Source: Bacteroidia bacterium
GTDB taxonomy: Bacteria > Bacteroidota > Bacteroidia > B-17B0 > Aurantibacillaceae
DNA length: 64,000 bases
Direction: 5' to 3'
NCBI GenBank assembly: GCA_022841465.1
Contig: JALHRL010000017.1
Location: 18,580-82,579, forward strand
Below are positions 44,525-54,257 of this stretch, piece after piece. How positions within the stretch are numbered: the stretch's first letter is position 1; the number at the start of each line of letters is the position of its first letter. Position numbers and translations under genes: made by a program. Under the pieces are notes generated by a model. The model was given only the letters and a program-made list of their open reading frames with translations. It searched no databases and was not told the origin of the DNA.

Positions 44525-45280
44525 ATGAATATTAAGCAAACAATTAAAAACATCTTACAATTTTCTCCGACGAAAAATCTTGAAATAGATAAAATAAAAA
44601 TTATAAGAGAATCAAAAAAAGAAGAATTAAAGGATTTTTCATTCGTTGAAAATATGCTTTGTGAATTAGGTTTAAACGATGAAGAACTTTTTAATTTTCC
44701 AGAAAAATTAATTAAGTATACTGGTAAAGGATTACAAAGTTGGCAATATCCTTCTCAATTCGGCAAATATTTAATTAAACTTACAGACTATAAAATAAAC
44801 TCTTATATAGAAATAGGCGCGAAACATGGTGGAACATTTATTATAACAACAGAATATCTCAACAAATTCAATTTAATAAACAAGGCTATTGCTATAGATC
44901 TTTTTTCAATTAAAGGAGTTAATGAATATAAAAAAAGTAATTCTTTTTGTAAATCTTATGCAATAAATAGCAGATCTCTTAAATTCAAGAATTTAATTGA
45001 AAGGCATGGTCCGTTTGATCTTGCATTAATTGATGGTGATCACAGTTATGAAGGTTGTAAATCAGATTTCTTAACAATGAAAAATCATTGCAAAATTTTA
45101 GCATTCCATGATATTGTTGGTATGGGTGTACCAGGTGTCGTTAAATTGTGGAATGAATTGAAAGATAAATATTCTGATGAATACGATTTTTTTGAATTTA
45201 TAGATCAATATTCAGAAGTGAAAGACAAAACAAATAAGACTTGGCTAGGTTTAGGCTTAGCTGTTAAAAAAACGAATTAA
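44525..45280 (+). CDS. Class I SAM-dependent methyltransferase-like protein
   Basis: 251 residues; SYIEIGAKHGGTFIITTEYL is motif I of the Methyltransf_24/cephalosporin-hydroxylase-like group and DLALIDGDHSYEGCKSDF is motif IV with its metal-binding Asp/His. ILAFHDIVGMGVPGV follows. Members in glycan operons are thought to methylate sugars. Its stop overlaps the start of the next gene (TAATG). The acceptor is unknown. Confidence 0.78.
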   Translation: MNIKQTIKNILQFSPTKNLEIDKIKIIRESKKEELKDFSFVENMLCELGLNDEELFNFPEKLIKYTGKGLQSWQYPSQFGKYLIKLTDYKINSYIEIGAKHGGTFIITTEYLNKFNLINKAIAIDLFSIKGVNEYKKSNSFCKSYAINSRSLKFKNLIERHGPFDLALIDGDHSYEGCKSDFLTMKNHCKILAFHDIVGMGVPGVVKLWNELKDKYSDEYDFFEFIDQYSEVKDKTNKTWLGLGLAVKKTN

Positions 45281-46527
45281 TGGATATAATTATTGGGGCA
45301 GGAATTTCAGGTTTAAGCTATGCTAATTTCTGTGAGCATCAAAACTATCTTATCTTAGAAAGGGAAAGTGAACCTGGAGGGTATTGTAAAACCGTAATAA
45401 AGGATGGATTTATTTGGGATTATTCCGGCCATTTCTTTCATTTTAGAAATCCAGAAATAGAACAATATTTAATAAAAAACATGGGCGATGAAGAAGTAGT
45501 TCGTGTGAATCGTAAAGCTCAAATAAAAATTCAAGATATTTTAATTGACTTTCCTTTTCAGAAAAACATTCACCAACTTTCAAAAGAAGATTTTATAAAT
45601 TGTCTTGTGGATTTGTTTGAAAAAAAAGAAAGTGATAGTTTTAATTCTTTTAAAGAAATGCTTTATGGTAAATTTGGGAAATCAATATCAGAAATGTTTT
45701 TAGTTCCATACAACGAGAAATTGTATGCCTGTGATTTAGATACGTTAGACGTGGATGCTATGGGAAGATTTTTCCCATTTGCAGAAAAAGAACAAATTAT
45801 TTTAAATTTTAAAAATAAAAGCTCGGATTCATATAATTCGATATTTACTTATCCCAAAAATGGGGCTATTCAATACATAAATGCACTTTTAAAAAACTTA
45901 AACAGCAATAACATTAGATACAATGAAAATATAATTAGAATCGATATCAATTCAAAGATAATTTACACTGAGTCATCCAAAATCAAATTTAGTAGAATTA
46001 TAACCAGTATGCCTTTTGATAAATTATTGGAATTATGTGACATTGCTTACAATAAAAAACTCTATTCTTCTAATAAGGTTCTTGTTTTTAACTTAGGGTT
46101 TGATAAAAAAGGAATAGATAAAGCAAATCATTGGATATATTTTCCAGAAAAAAAATACTGTTTTTATCGAGTAGGTTTTTACGACAATATTGTATATTCT
46201 GATCGAATGTCTTTATATGTTGAATTAGGCTTTAAAAAAGATGATAAAATTGATATTGATAAATATAGAGCACAAACTCTTATAGATTTAGAAAAAGCAG
46301 GGATAATTAATGGGGAAAAACTTATTTCCTATCATGAAGTGATAATGGATCCAGCTTATGTTCACATAAATAAAAATTCCAATCAAGATAAAATTGAAAA
46401 GAAAATAATTCTAGAAAATTCAAATATATATTCGATAGGAAGATATGGCGATTGGAAATATTGCTCTATTGAAGATAACATTATTGAAGCTCGTGACTTA
46501 GCCTTTAAATTAAAAAATGAGAATTAA
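45280..46527 (+). CDS. FAD-dependent oxidoreductase, UDP-Galp-mutase/PPOX-like
   Basis: An N-terminal FAD motif, IIGAGISGLSYANFCEHQNY, then LERESEPGGYCKTV and DYSGHFFHF, match the amine-oxidase/protoporphyrinogen-oxidase-like family that includes UDP-galactopyranose mutase relatives of glycan loci. LVPYNEKLYACDLDTLDVDAM is also typical. The C-terminal IYSIGRYGDWKYCSIEDNI closes the FAD site. Position in the operon suggests action on a nucleotide sugar or lipid-linked glycan, but the reaction is not known. Overlaps the next gene by 11 bases. Confidence 0.75.
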   Translation: MDIIIGAGISGLSYANFCEHQNYLILERESEPGGYCKTVIKDGFIWDYSGHFFHFRNPEIEQYLIKNMGDEEVVRVNRKAQIKIQDILIDFPFQKNIHQLSKEDFINCLVDLFEKKESDSFNSFKEMLYGKFGKSISEMFLVPYNEKLYACDLDTLDVDAMGRFFPFAEKEQIILNFKNKSSDSYNSIFTYPKNGAIQYINALLKNLNSNNIRYNENIIRIDINSKIIYTESSKIKFSRIITSMPFDKLLELCDIAYNKKLYSSNKVLVFNLGFDKKGIDKANHWIYFPEKKYCFYRVGFYDNIVYSDRMSLYVELGFKKDDKIDIDKYRAQTLIDLEKAGIINGEKLISYHEVIMDPAYVHINKNSNQDKIEKKIILENSNIYSIGRYGDWKYCSIEDNIIEARDLAFKLKNEN

Positions 46528-47461
46528 AGTTTTCTTTAGCGGCGACCTGTCTTATAAAGGTATTATTAATAAATTACTTGAAAATAGTATTACAATAGAA
46601 GAAACCTTTAATTTAAAAGAAGCTGATCTAATTTATTGTGTTTACGGAAGAGGGCCATCGCTTAATTTCACTAATAGAAAACTGTGGTTTTCAAAACAAA
46701 AATTAATTGTACATTGGATTGGTACAGACGTACTCACACATGTTAACAAATTGACAAAAAATAAAAATTTACGTTCACTCTATTACCATAAACTTTGGAA
46801 CAAGATTATTAAAATTAAGACTGAAAACAAATCAATGTTAAACCTATGCTGTGCACCATGGCTATGTGAAGAACTTAATCAAGTGGGGGTTAAATCAACA
46901 TATGTTCCATTAACAACTATAAATCAGGATTTACTTCTATTTGAAGAAGAGCCCCGATATTATGATTTTATGAGTTATTTACCACAGAATCGATCTGAAC
47001 TTTACAATGCAGAAGAAGTTTTAAAATTAGCTAGAATTCTAAATAAAAGAAGTTTTCTAATTATTGTTCCTGATGTTTCAAATATTTCTGAATTAAAATA
47101 TTTAAATGTGCCAAGTAATACTAAGATTATAACAAGAGTTAGTCACGAAGAAACTATTAAATTATACAGGAAAAGTAAATTTTTTCTTCGATTCACTGAA
47201 CATGATGGATTATCATTAAGTGTAATCGAATCCATTGCAAGTAAATCACATGTATACTGGACATATCCATTTCATAATACTTTCCATATTAAATTGCCGT
47301 TAACAAATGAACAAATGAGTGACATGGATAAACAGGTGGAGTTATGGAAACCCAATAATGAAGGTTATGAATATATTTCTCGTGAATTAAAAATTGATAA
47401 AATTCAGAACGAATTTAAAAACACTTTCACATCCTTTTATTTTAATTATGGGGAACAATAG
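46517..47461 (+). CDS. GT-B fold glycosyltransferase
   Basis: 314 residues without membrane segments. VHWIGTDVLTHVNKL and the C-terminal FLRFTEHDGLSLSVIESIAS (the GT4-like E-x7-E donor-site region) indicate a GT-B glycosyltransferase. Donor and acceptor cannot be assigned. It overlaps the neighbours on both sides (11 and 14 bases), so it is translated in a coupled chain with WbpG. Confidence 0.75.
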   Translation: MRIKVFFSGDLSYKGIINKLLENSITIEETFNLKEADLIYCVYGRGPSLNFTNRKLWFSKQKLIVHWIGTDVLTHVNKLTKNKNLRSLYYHKLWNKIIKIKTENKSMLNLCCAPWLCEELNQVGVKSTYVPLTTINQDLLLFEEEPRYYDFMSYLPQNRSELYNAEEVLKLARILNKRSFLIIVPDVSNISELKYLNVPSNTKIITRVSHEETIKLYRKSKFFLRFTEHDGLSLSVIESIASKSHVYWTYPFHNTFHIKLPLTNEQMSDMDKQVELWKPNNEGYEYISRELKIDKIQNEFKNTFTSFYFNYGEQ

Positions 47462-48575
47462 TCTATACCAAATTTGCAATTATTGTGTCATGGATACTTC
47501 TGACCCAGAAATTACATTTAACGAGAATGGCATATGTAATAATTGTTCAAATGCAATAAACAGACTTAATAACGAAATTTTTATTGATCCCTTAATTAAG
47601 AGGCAGAAACTAGAAAATTTAGTAGGGAAAATTAAAACAAAAAGTAAAAACTTAAAATACGATTGTATTATTGGGTTAAGTGGTGGCGTAGATAGTTCAT
47701 ATTTAGCATATTTAGCCGTTAAAAAAATGGGGCTAAGACCATTAGCTGTGCATCTTGATAACGGATGGAATAGTGAACTTGCTGTTGCCAATATAAACAA
47801 CATTGTAAAGACCCTCAATTTAGATTTACATACAAAAGTTTTAGATTGGTCAGAATTCAAATCTTTACAATTGGCTTTTTTAAAAGCATCTGTTATTGAT
47901 ATTGAAATGTTAACGGATCATGCCATAGGTATTACTTTATTTGAAGTGGCAAAAAAATATAACATTAAATATTTTCTCTCCGGCTATAATTATCAGTCAG
48001 AATCAATAATGCCAGCCAAATGGCTATATCCATACAAAATGGATAGTTTAAACATTAAGGATATTTATAAAAAACATGGTGATGGTAAAAAAATAAAATC
48101 TTTTAAGTTTTTAAGTTTTCACGAATACCTCAATTTTGGAAAAAACTCCATGAAATTAATTCCAATTTTAAATTACGTAGAGTATAATAAAAAAGAAGCT
48201 TTAAAAGTTCTAGAAAATGAATTAAACTGGAGAAACTACGGAAATAAACATGACGAATCCATTTTTACAAAGTTTTATCAAGATGTTATTTTACCAAAAA
48301 AATTTAATGTTGACAAAAGAAAAGCACACCTTTCAAGCTTAATTTGTTCTAATCAAATCACACGTGAAGATGCACTAAAAGAATTGGAAAAACCTATTAT
48401 TTCAGAACAAGAACTCGAGAATAACCTAGAATACTTCCTTAAAAAAATGGAGCTTAATAAAGTTGAATATGAAAAAATAATGAAAAGTAAGCCAAAAGAT
48501 CATTGGGAATATAGATCATACGCTAAGTTTAAAACTAAAATTGGCAATGTGCTAAGAAGTTTAAAACTAAGATGA
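47448..48575 (+). CDS. wbpG: N-acetyl sugar amidotransferase WbpG
   Basis: From the ATG at 47448 the protein starts ICNYCVMDTSDPEITFNENG, with the zinc Cys pairs C10/C13 and C30/C33, followed by the PP-loop LSGGVDSSYLAYL (SGGVDS 78-83). This is the WbpG/PseA-LegG family, which activates the acetamido oxygen with ATP and accepts ammonia from HisH/HisF partners to form an amidine. Both partners are in the same operon (41799, 42404). The open frame extends to 47394, but the family begins near the Cys pair. Confidence 0.9.
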   Translation: MGNNSLYQICNYCVMDTSDPEITFNENGICNNCSNAINRLNNEIFIDPLIKRQKLENLVGKIKTKSKNLKYDCIIGLSGGVDSSYLAYLAVKKMGLRPLAVHLDNGWNSELAVANINNIVKTLNLDLHTKVLDWSEFKSLQLAFLKASVIDIEMLTDHAIGITLFEVAKKYNIKYFLSGYNYQSESIMPAKWLYPYKMDSLNIKDIYKKHGDGKKIKSFKFLSFHEYLNFGKNSMKLIPILNYVEYNKKEALKVLENELNWRNYGNKHDESIFTKFYQDVILPKKFNVDKRKAHLSSLICSNQITREDALKELEKPIISEQELENNLEYFLKKMELNKVEYEKIMKSKPKDHWEYRSYAKFKTKIGNVLRSLKLR

Positions 48576-49747
48576 AAATACTTTTTATTCAACAGGGCTT
48601 CGGATATGGCGGCGCAACTAAAAGCCTAATTGAAACTCAAAAAGCTTTAAAAGATTCGGTTGACATTTATACAATTACAAAAAAAAACAAGCGTTTAAAT
48701 AAAATATTATCTAATGAATTTATTAACTCAAAAGATATTATAGAACTAGAAATACCAGGTATATATAGTTATTCAGAGGGTATCTCAACAATTCAAGAAT
48801 TCAATAGAGCTAAAGAATATTTTCCAAAAGAGATCATTAGTTATATTAACGAATACAATATAGATGTTGTTCACATAAATTCAAGCGTGTTCTCAAATTT
48901 GCTCAGAAGCATTAAAGAAAATACAAAATCTAAAATTGTTGTTCACTTAAGAGAGGTATTTAAATTTAATGGCACTAATGAGGTTGAAAAATTCATCGTT
49001 GAAAACACATCTAAATATGCCGATGCCATCATAGCAATTTCACCTAATGAGGTTGCCTATTTTCCAAAATCTGAAAAAATTCAAGTCATCGCTAATCCAC
49101 ATGATTTCTCTTTAACAGACAAATATCTCGATAATAAAAATAATTCAACTAACAAGGTTATTATTGGAATGTGCGCTAACTTCAATCCAATAAAAGGGCA
49201 TCTAATTTTCATTGAAGCGATAGAACAAATCAATAAATATTTTTCTGCAGATAACATAAACTTGGAATTCAGAATTATTGGATATCCAAAAAAGAATTCT
49301 CTCATAAATTTCATTAAAAGAAATTTCATTGAAAATTCATACTTATATCAATTTCACAAATCATTAAAGTCAAAAAAAATTGATAATCTTAATTTAGTCC
49401 CTTTCACTTTAGATGTTTATCATGAACTTTCTCAATTAGACATTTATGTGCGACCAGACATCTCCGGCAACCCATGGGGAAGAGATATTATTGAGGCAAT
49501 GGCTTTAAAATTGCCATTAATAGCTACTGGTAAAAGTGATTTCTTCATTAAAAATTACGTTACAGGTTTATTGGTAAAACCAAATGACTCAAAAATAATT
49601 ACAGCTAAAATTATTGAACTAATTGAAAATAAAGAATTACGTAAACAATTTGGAGAAAATGCATACTCCAATATTAAAGAACTTTGTGAAATAGACAATT
49701 ACAAAGTAAGCATCTTAAATACTTATAATAATATCCTTTCAAATTAA
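48572..49747 (+). CDS. Glycosyltransferase family 4 protein
   Basis: 391 residues: FIQQGFGYGGATKSLIET at the start is the GT4 glycine loop; IGMCANFNPIKGHLIFIEAI begins the donor domain; RPDISGNPWGRDIIEAMALK with ATGKSDFF is the E-x7-E region. The start overlaps the wbpG stop (ATGA). It adds one sugar of the repeat unit; which one is unknown. Confidence 0.88.
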   Translation: MKILFIQQGFGYGGATKSLIETQKALKDSVDIYTITKKNKRLNKILSNEFINSKDIIELEIPGIYSYSEGISTIQEFNRAKEYFPKEIISYINEYNIDVVHINSSVFSNLLRSIKENTKSKIVVHLREVFKFNGTNEVEKFIVENTSKYADAIIAISPNEVAYFPKSEKIQVIANPHDFSLTDKYLDNKNNSTNKVIIGMCANFNPIKGHLIFIEAIEQINKYFSADNINLEFRIIGYPKKNSLINFIKRNFIENSYLYQFHKSLKSKKIDNLNLVPFTLDVYHELSQLDIYVRPDISGNPWGRDIIEAMALKLPLIATGKSDFFIKNYVTGLLVKPNDSKIITAKIIELIENKELRKQFGENAYSNIKELCEIDNYKVSILNTYNNILSN

Positions 49748-50991
49748 TGTTTTTGAATACTTCAAAAAAAACAGATCCTAAATTTCTTCTAACACTATTC
49801 TCTATATTCTTAAGCAATGTTACTTTCGCAACTTATAGTATATTTAATGTTATTTTTGCTGTTGTTGCTGCATATTATTATTTATCTCAAAAAGGTAAAT
49901 TCGACGGGCTTTTTTACATAATTATTGTACTATTTCTATTTATTGGGCTTGGCCAAGCCTTCGAATTTCAAACATTTAATTATTACAATTTTGGAGGTAT
50001 ATTCCTTATTTTTCTAATTCCGTACTTTGCTTATAGAGCCATTGGACTAATTTATTTCAATTACTTTGTACAAATAATATACAAACTGTCTCTGATTTCA
50101 CTTCTGTTTTGGATTTCAATAAATTTAATTCCAGGACTTGGTGAAACGTTAAAAGGACTTTCTAAATTATTGCATTTGGACCCAGAAAGTAATGAAAGTT
50201 TAATAATATATAACATCGAATTAGGAAAATCCTCATTTGGATTTATTAAAAACGCTGGATTTACTGCAGAAGGTGGATTGTTTTGCACGTTTATTATTCC
50301 TGCACTCTTTTTTAATTCAATTAATGGTGAATACTTCTCAAAAAAAAATTTAGTATTTATATTAACTATAATAACTACAGCTTCTACTGCCGGTTATTCT
50401 GCACTACTTTTCTTTATTCTATTCACTACAATAAGTTTGAAAAATAAAATTTACACCATTCTACTTTTACCATTGATAATTTTCCTTGCATTTTACAGTG
50501 TAACTGAATTACCATTTATGTATGAAAAAGTAACAAAATCATACAATGATGAAATGAATGTATATAATTCAACCAAAAATCCCGCAAGAAAGGGCCGATT
50601 TTTAAGTGCTCGTGTTGATTTAGATTTAATTAAAGAATATCCATTAACCGGAAGAGGTATTTATAATGAAATTAGGTATTTAAATGATGAAGAACGTGAA
50701 ATAGGATACAGTAACAGTTATCTTGGGATTGTTGGTTTAGCTTCAAGATACGGATTAGTCCTTTGGTCATTATATATGTTCCTTCTAATTACTTTTTTGT
50801 ATAAAACAAACGCTCTATACATTAAAAAAGGAAAGTCTAATAAACTTTATTCCTTCTTCTTCCTTTTAGCTATTCTTTCAATTGCTATGGGTCAAAATCC
50901 TTTCTACTTAGTAATATACTTGTGTATGGTATACGCTGGATATGACTACAAAACAAAAAAAATAACCTTACAGAACGCAACTAATAGATAG
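49747..50991 (+). CDS. Wzy-type O-antigen polymerase
   Basis: About ten to twelve hydrophobic segments, with a large soluble loop around residues 255-310 (KSYNDEMNVYNSTKNPARKG, LDLIKEYPLTGRGIYNEIRY) and a YSNSYLGIVGLASRYGLVLW segment like those of Wzy/O-antigen ligase family proteins. Wzy joins repeat units in the periplasm. The pairing with the Wzx-like protein at 43258 supports a Wzx/Wzy-dependent pathway. Start overlaps the preceding stop (TAATG). Confidence 0.8.
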   Translation: MFLNTSKKTDPKFLLTLFSIFLSNVTFATYSIFNVIFAVVAAYYYLSQKGKFDGLFYIIIVLFLFIGLGQAFEFQTFNYYNFGGIFLIFLIPYFAYRAIGLIYFNYFVQIIYKLSLISLLFWISINLIPGLGETLKGLSKLLHLDPESNESLIIYNIELGKSSFGFIKNAGFTAEGGLFCTFIIPALFFNSINGEYFSKKNLVFILTIITTASTAGYSALLFFILFTTISLKNKIYTILLLPLIIFLAFYSVTELPFMYEKVTKSYNDEMNVYNSTKNPARKGRFLSARVDLDLIKEYPLTGRGIYNEIRYLNDEEREIGYSNSYLGIVGLASRYGLVLWSLYMFLLITFLYKTNALYIKKGKSNKLYSFFFLLAILSIAMGQNPFYLVIYLCMVYAGYDYKTKKITLQNATNR

Positions 50992-50994
50992 AAA

Positions 50995-51843
50995 ATGAAA
51001 ATTTCTATAGTTACACCCAACTTTAATTATGAAAAATTCATTGGTAAAACAATTGAAAGCATAATATATCAAAATTACGATAACTACGAACATATTATAG
51101 TAGACGATGGATCTACTGACAATTCAGTTGAAATAATAAATAAATACATTCATTCAAACGATAATAAAATAGTTTTAATTAGGCAGGAAAACAAAGGACA
51201 AACACCTGCAATTAATGTTGGAATGAAGAAGGCGACAGGTGATATAATTTGTTGGATAAATTCTGACGATACTTTTTGTCCAAACGTGTTTGTCGAAATA
51301 ATTAATTTCTTTGATAAAAACCCAAATTGCGATATAGTATTTGGTGACATGAATGTAACAGACCTAAATGGTGATTTTATTTATCGCAGAAGACATTTAA
51401 ACTTTAATTACAAAATTGCCTGCTTGCTAGGTTTTACAACTGTGCTTAGTTCAAACGCAATTTTCTGGAAAAAAGAGGCTATGCAAAAAAATGGTTTATT
51501 TGATGAAACTTTGAAATGTAATATGGATGGGGACTTTTTTCATCGCCTCACCAAAAACATGACAGTTAAACGTATAAGCTTACCATTAGCAAATTTCCGT
51601 AAACAGCCTTATACAAAGGCATCTGAAAAAAATAAAAATTGGGAAGAAATTGTAAAAAAAGAAATAGAAATAGAAAGAAAAAACTCATATGCTGATCTTT
51701 ATGTTTCTCGCATCATTCCTTACGAATTTTTATTTATTATTAAATTTCCTGTACGTTTATACAGGGTGATTTTAAGGTTTATTCATTTGCATTTTATTTT
51801 AAAGAAATTAGAAATGAATAATTATACGAAGAAGTTTAAATAA
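50995..51843 (+). CDS. Glycosyltransferase family 2 protein
   Basis: 282 residues, GT-A fold: ISIVTPNFNYEKFIGKTIES, VDDGSTDNSVEIINKY, GMKKATGDIICWINSDD (the DxD-like SDD) and MDGDFFHRLTK (catalytic Asp region). No membrane segment except a mildly hydrophobic stretch near the C-terminus. The start is 3 bases after the polymerase. It adds one sugar of the repeat unit. Confidence 0.9.
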   Translation: MKISIVTPNFNYEKFIGKTIESIIYQNYDNYEHIIVDDGSTDNSVEIINKYIHSNDNKIVLIRQENKGQTPAINVGMKKATGDIICWINSDDTFCPNVFVEIINFFDKNPNCDIVFGDMNVTDLNGDFIYRRRHLNFNYKIACLLGFTTVLSSNAIFWKKEAMQKNGLFDETLKCNMDGDFFHRLTKNMTVKRISLPLANFRKQPYTKASEKNKNWEEIVKKEIEIERKNSYADLYVSRIIPYEFLFIIKFPVRLYRVILRFIHLHFILKKLEMNNYTKKFK

Positions 51844-51845
51844 AA

Positions 51846-52916
51846 GTGGCACCAAAAATAGTCCTGATAACAAGCATTCCTTCCCCCTATCGCATAACTG
51901 TGTTCGATGAACTAAACAAACATCTAAATTCAAACTTTATAGTTTTATATACTTCTAAATCAATCCCAACATTCAACTGGAATGCTCCGGTTTTAAAACA
52001 TGCTCATCATTTTATTAACGAGAATGATGGTCACCCTTTAGTTAAAAATAAGGGTATATTAAACAAATTAAAAAAAATCAATCCGGACGTAATAATCACA
52101 TGTGGTTTTAACAAAACAATGTTAAAAGCTATGTTTTATGGTATTATAAACAAAAAAAAATTAATTGCGAACACTGACGCATGGGAATTAAATGAAAAAT
52201 CATACTCTTCTTTACATATTATAATTCGTAAAATAATGTATAAAAGAATGCATGCTTTTATTCCAGTGAGTAAAAAGGGGTTTGATAATTTCTTAAGATA
52301 TAATATTAAAAAAGAAAAGATATTCATTTCACATTATGCAATCGATAATGAATATTTTTCCAAGTTTATCACAAGCGAAAAATCTTTTGATATTATGTTT
52401 TCAGGACAATTCATTGACAGAAAAATGCCTTTGTTTTTTTGCGATATAGCTATTCAATTGAATAAATTGATCCCAAGCCTAAAAGTATTATTACTTGGTG
52501 ATGGTGAATTAAAAGAAGAAGTTATAAATAAACTAAAAAGCAACGATGTAAATTTCCATTATGCCGGATTTATACAAAAAGAAGAACTTCCAAAATATTA
52601 TTCATCAAGTAAACTTTTTCTCTTTCCAACAAAACTTGATTCCTGGGGTGTTGTTGCTAATGATGCGTGTGCTGTGGGGGTCCCAGTTTTAACAACAGAT
52701 AATTCAGGAGCAGCTGGAGATTTAGTAATAAATGATTACAATGGTTATGTTTTACCTCTTGACATTAATTTATGGACAGAAAAAATAAATGAATTATTAC
52801 ACAACAACCTAAAGTATTCAAGTTTCAGCAGCAATTGTTTAAATCAAATAAAAAAGTATAACTCTAACGAAGCTGCCGAAGGCATATTAAACGCTGTTAA
52901 CTTTGCATTAAAATGA
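51846..52916 (+). CDS. Glycosyltransferase family 4 protein
   Basis: 356 residues. ITSIPSPYRITVFDELNKHL begins the acceptor domain; DIMFSGQFIDRKMPLFFCDI begins the donor domain; FLFPTKLDSWGVVANDACAVGVP is the donor-site motif. The start is GTG at 51846. Its last bases overlap the FkbM methyltransferase (ATGA). Confidence 0.88.
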   Translation: MAPKIVLITSIPSPYRITVFDELNKHLNSNFIVLYTSKSIPTFNWNAPVLKHAHHFINENDGHPLVKNKGILNKLKKINPDVIITCGFNKTMLKAMFYGIINKKKLIANTDAWELNEKSYSSLHIIIRKIMYKRMHAFIPVSKKGFDNFLRYNIKKEKIFISHYAIDNEYFSKFITSEKSFDIMFSGQFIDRKMPLFFCDIAIQLNKLIPSLKVLLLGDGELKEEVINKLKSNDVNFHYAGFIQKEELPKYYSSSKLFLFPTKLDSWGVVANDACAVGVPVLTTDNSGAAGDLVINDYNGYVLPLDINLWTEKINELLHNNLKYSSFSSNCLNQIKKYNSNEAAEGILNAVNFALK

Positions 52917-53779
52917 GTTTAAAATCAATATATTATTCCATCAATCATATTTATCAAAACAAAAATGTAAATAAATTAAATGCAATTTTCAAATACTTTA
53001 AATGGCAAATAATTAAAATATTAAATTTATTTCCTGTTAAAATACTAGTTTCAAAAACAACTATTGAAATAAAAAATAAAGAAATTTCCTTGGAAGGAGG
53101 TACTAAAATTTACACACAAGGTATGTATGACTTTAATAATATGACGTTAATTCAACATGCATTGTCAAACAAGTATAATACTTTTATTGATATTGGAACT
53201 AATATTGGCTTATATAGTTTAATAGCATCAGAAATTAAAAATGCAACAATTTATTCATTTGAGCCACACCCTTTTACATACAATCTATTTAAAGAACAAA
53301 TAAAATTAAATGATCGCAATAACATTGTTACATTAAACAAAGCATTAAGTAATTTTAACGGACAGGTTAAATTTACTAATGTTAATGGAAGTTCAGTTAA
53401 CAAAGTAGTTATAGACAACTCACAAAATGATTTAATATCAGTTGAGTGTTGCAAAGCTTCAAGTTTCATAATTGATAATAATCTAAATCCAGAAATTGTA
53501 AAGATAGATGTAGAAGGTTTTGAATTAGAAGTTTTAAATGGATTTGAAAATGAAATTAAAAAAGTGAAAATTTTCCTAATTGAAATTAGTAAAAACGAGG
53601 TAGAAGTACATTCAATACTAATCAAAAACAACTTTTTAGGTCCTTATAGCTATAATGCTAAAAACAGAACTTTTTTAAATCATTCTAAAGACAATACTTT
53701 AGAAGACCCAATTTATTTAAATAAAATATATATTGAAGAGTTAGTTGATAATTTAAATATTAAATCAATTGAAAAATAA
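52913..53779 (+). CDS. FkbM-family methyltransferase
   Basis: 288 residues. FIDIGTNIGLYSLIASE is the SAM site, YSFEPHPFTYNLFKEQIKLN and VKIDVEGFELEVLNGFE are FkbM signatures. These enzymes O-methylate sugars or other natural products. The start overlaps the previous gene by 4 bases and its end overlaps the next one by 11. Confidence 0.88.
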   Translation: MSLKSIYYSINHIYQNKNVNKLNAIFKYFKWQIIKILNLFPVKILVSKTTIEIKNKEISLEGGTKIYTQGMYDFNNMTLIQHALSNKYNTFIDIGTNIGLYSLIASEIKNATIYSFEPHPFTYNLFKEQIKLNDRNNIVTLNKALSNFNGQVKFTNVNGSSVNKVVIDNSQNDLISVECCKASSFIIDNNLNPEIVKIDVEGFELEVLNGFENEIKKVKIFLIEISKNEVEVHSILIKNNFLGPYSYNAKNRTFLNHSKDNTLEDPIYLNKIYIEELVDNLNIKSIEK

Positions 53780-54257
53780 CCTCTTGTTTATACTTAAAAT
53801 ACCACCTCCATTAACAGGTGCTACATTTATTAATAAATTAGTTTTTGATAGCCTTCTTTTTACAAACTCTTTTAATATTAAAAAATTAGGGGTAAGCTAT
53901 TCAAAAAGTATTAATAAACTTGGGAAATTCAATATTAACAAACCAATTAAATTTATTTATTTATTTTTTAAAACATTATTTGCATGTTGTAATATTAAAA
54001 CGAAAACAATTTACTTTCAACCTTCAATTTCGGGAATAACTTATATTCGCGATCTCTTAATTATTCTGCTTTGTAAGTTTTTTAGAAAAAAAATCATTTT
54101 ACATTTACATGGCAAAGGCATTCAAACTATAGCTAAAAAAAGCCGCCTATATTCATTTTTATATAGATTAGGTTTAAATAACTCATTCTTAATTGTGCTT
54201 TCTGAATTCCAAAAAAAGACATTGACTTCACCAATCCAAAAAAAATATATGTTTTAA
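53769..54257 (+). CDS. GT4 glycosyltransferase, N-terminal part before a -1 frameshift
   Basis: The frame begins with TTG at 53769 and encodes the GT4 acceptor domain: FILKIPPPLTGATFINKLVF, IYFQPSISGITYIRDLLIIL, HLHGKGIQTI and LIVLSEFQKK. At 54212-54218 the sequence reads A AAA AAG in frame; a -1 shift there leads into DIDFTNPKKIYVLNNGIPLL and the donor domain (next entry). Without the shift, translation ends 13 codons later at 54257. The heptamer is the one used by dnaX, so programmed frameshifting is possible; a one-base deletion or an error in the A-run explains it equally well. Confidence 0.75.
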   Translation: MKNNLLFILKIPPPLTGATFINKLVFDSLLFTNSFNIKKLGVSYSKSINKLGKFNINKPIKFIYLFFKTLFACCNIKTKTIYFQPSISGITYIRDLLIILLCKFFRKKIILHLHGKGIQTIAKKSRLYSFLYRLGLNNSFLIVLSEFQKKTLTSPIQKKYMF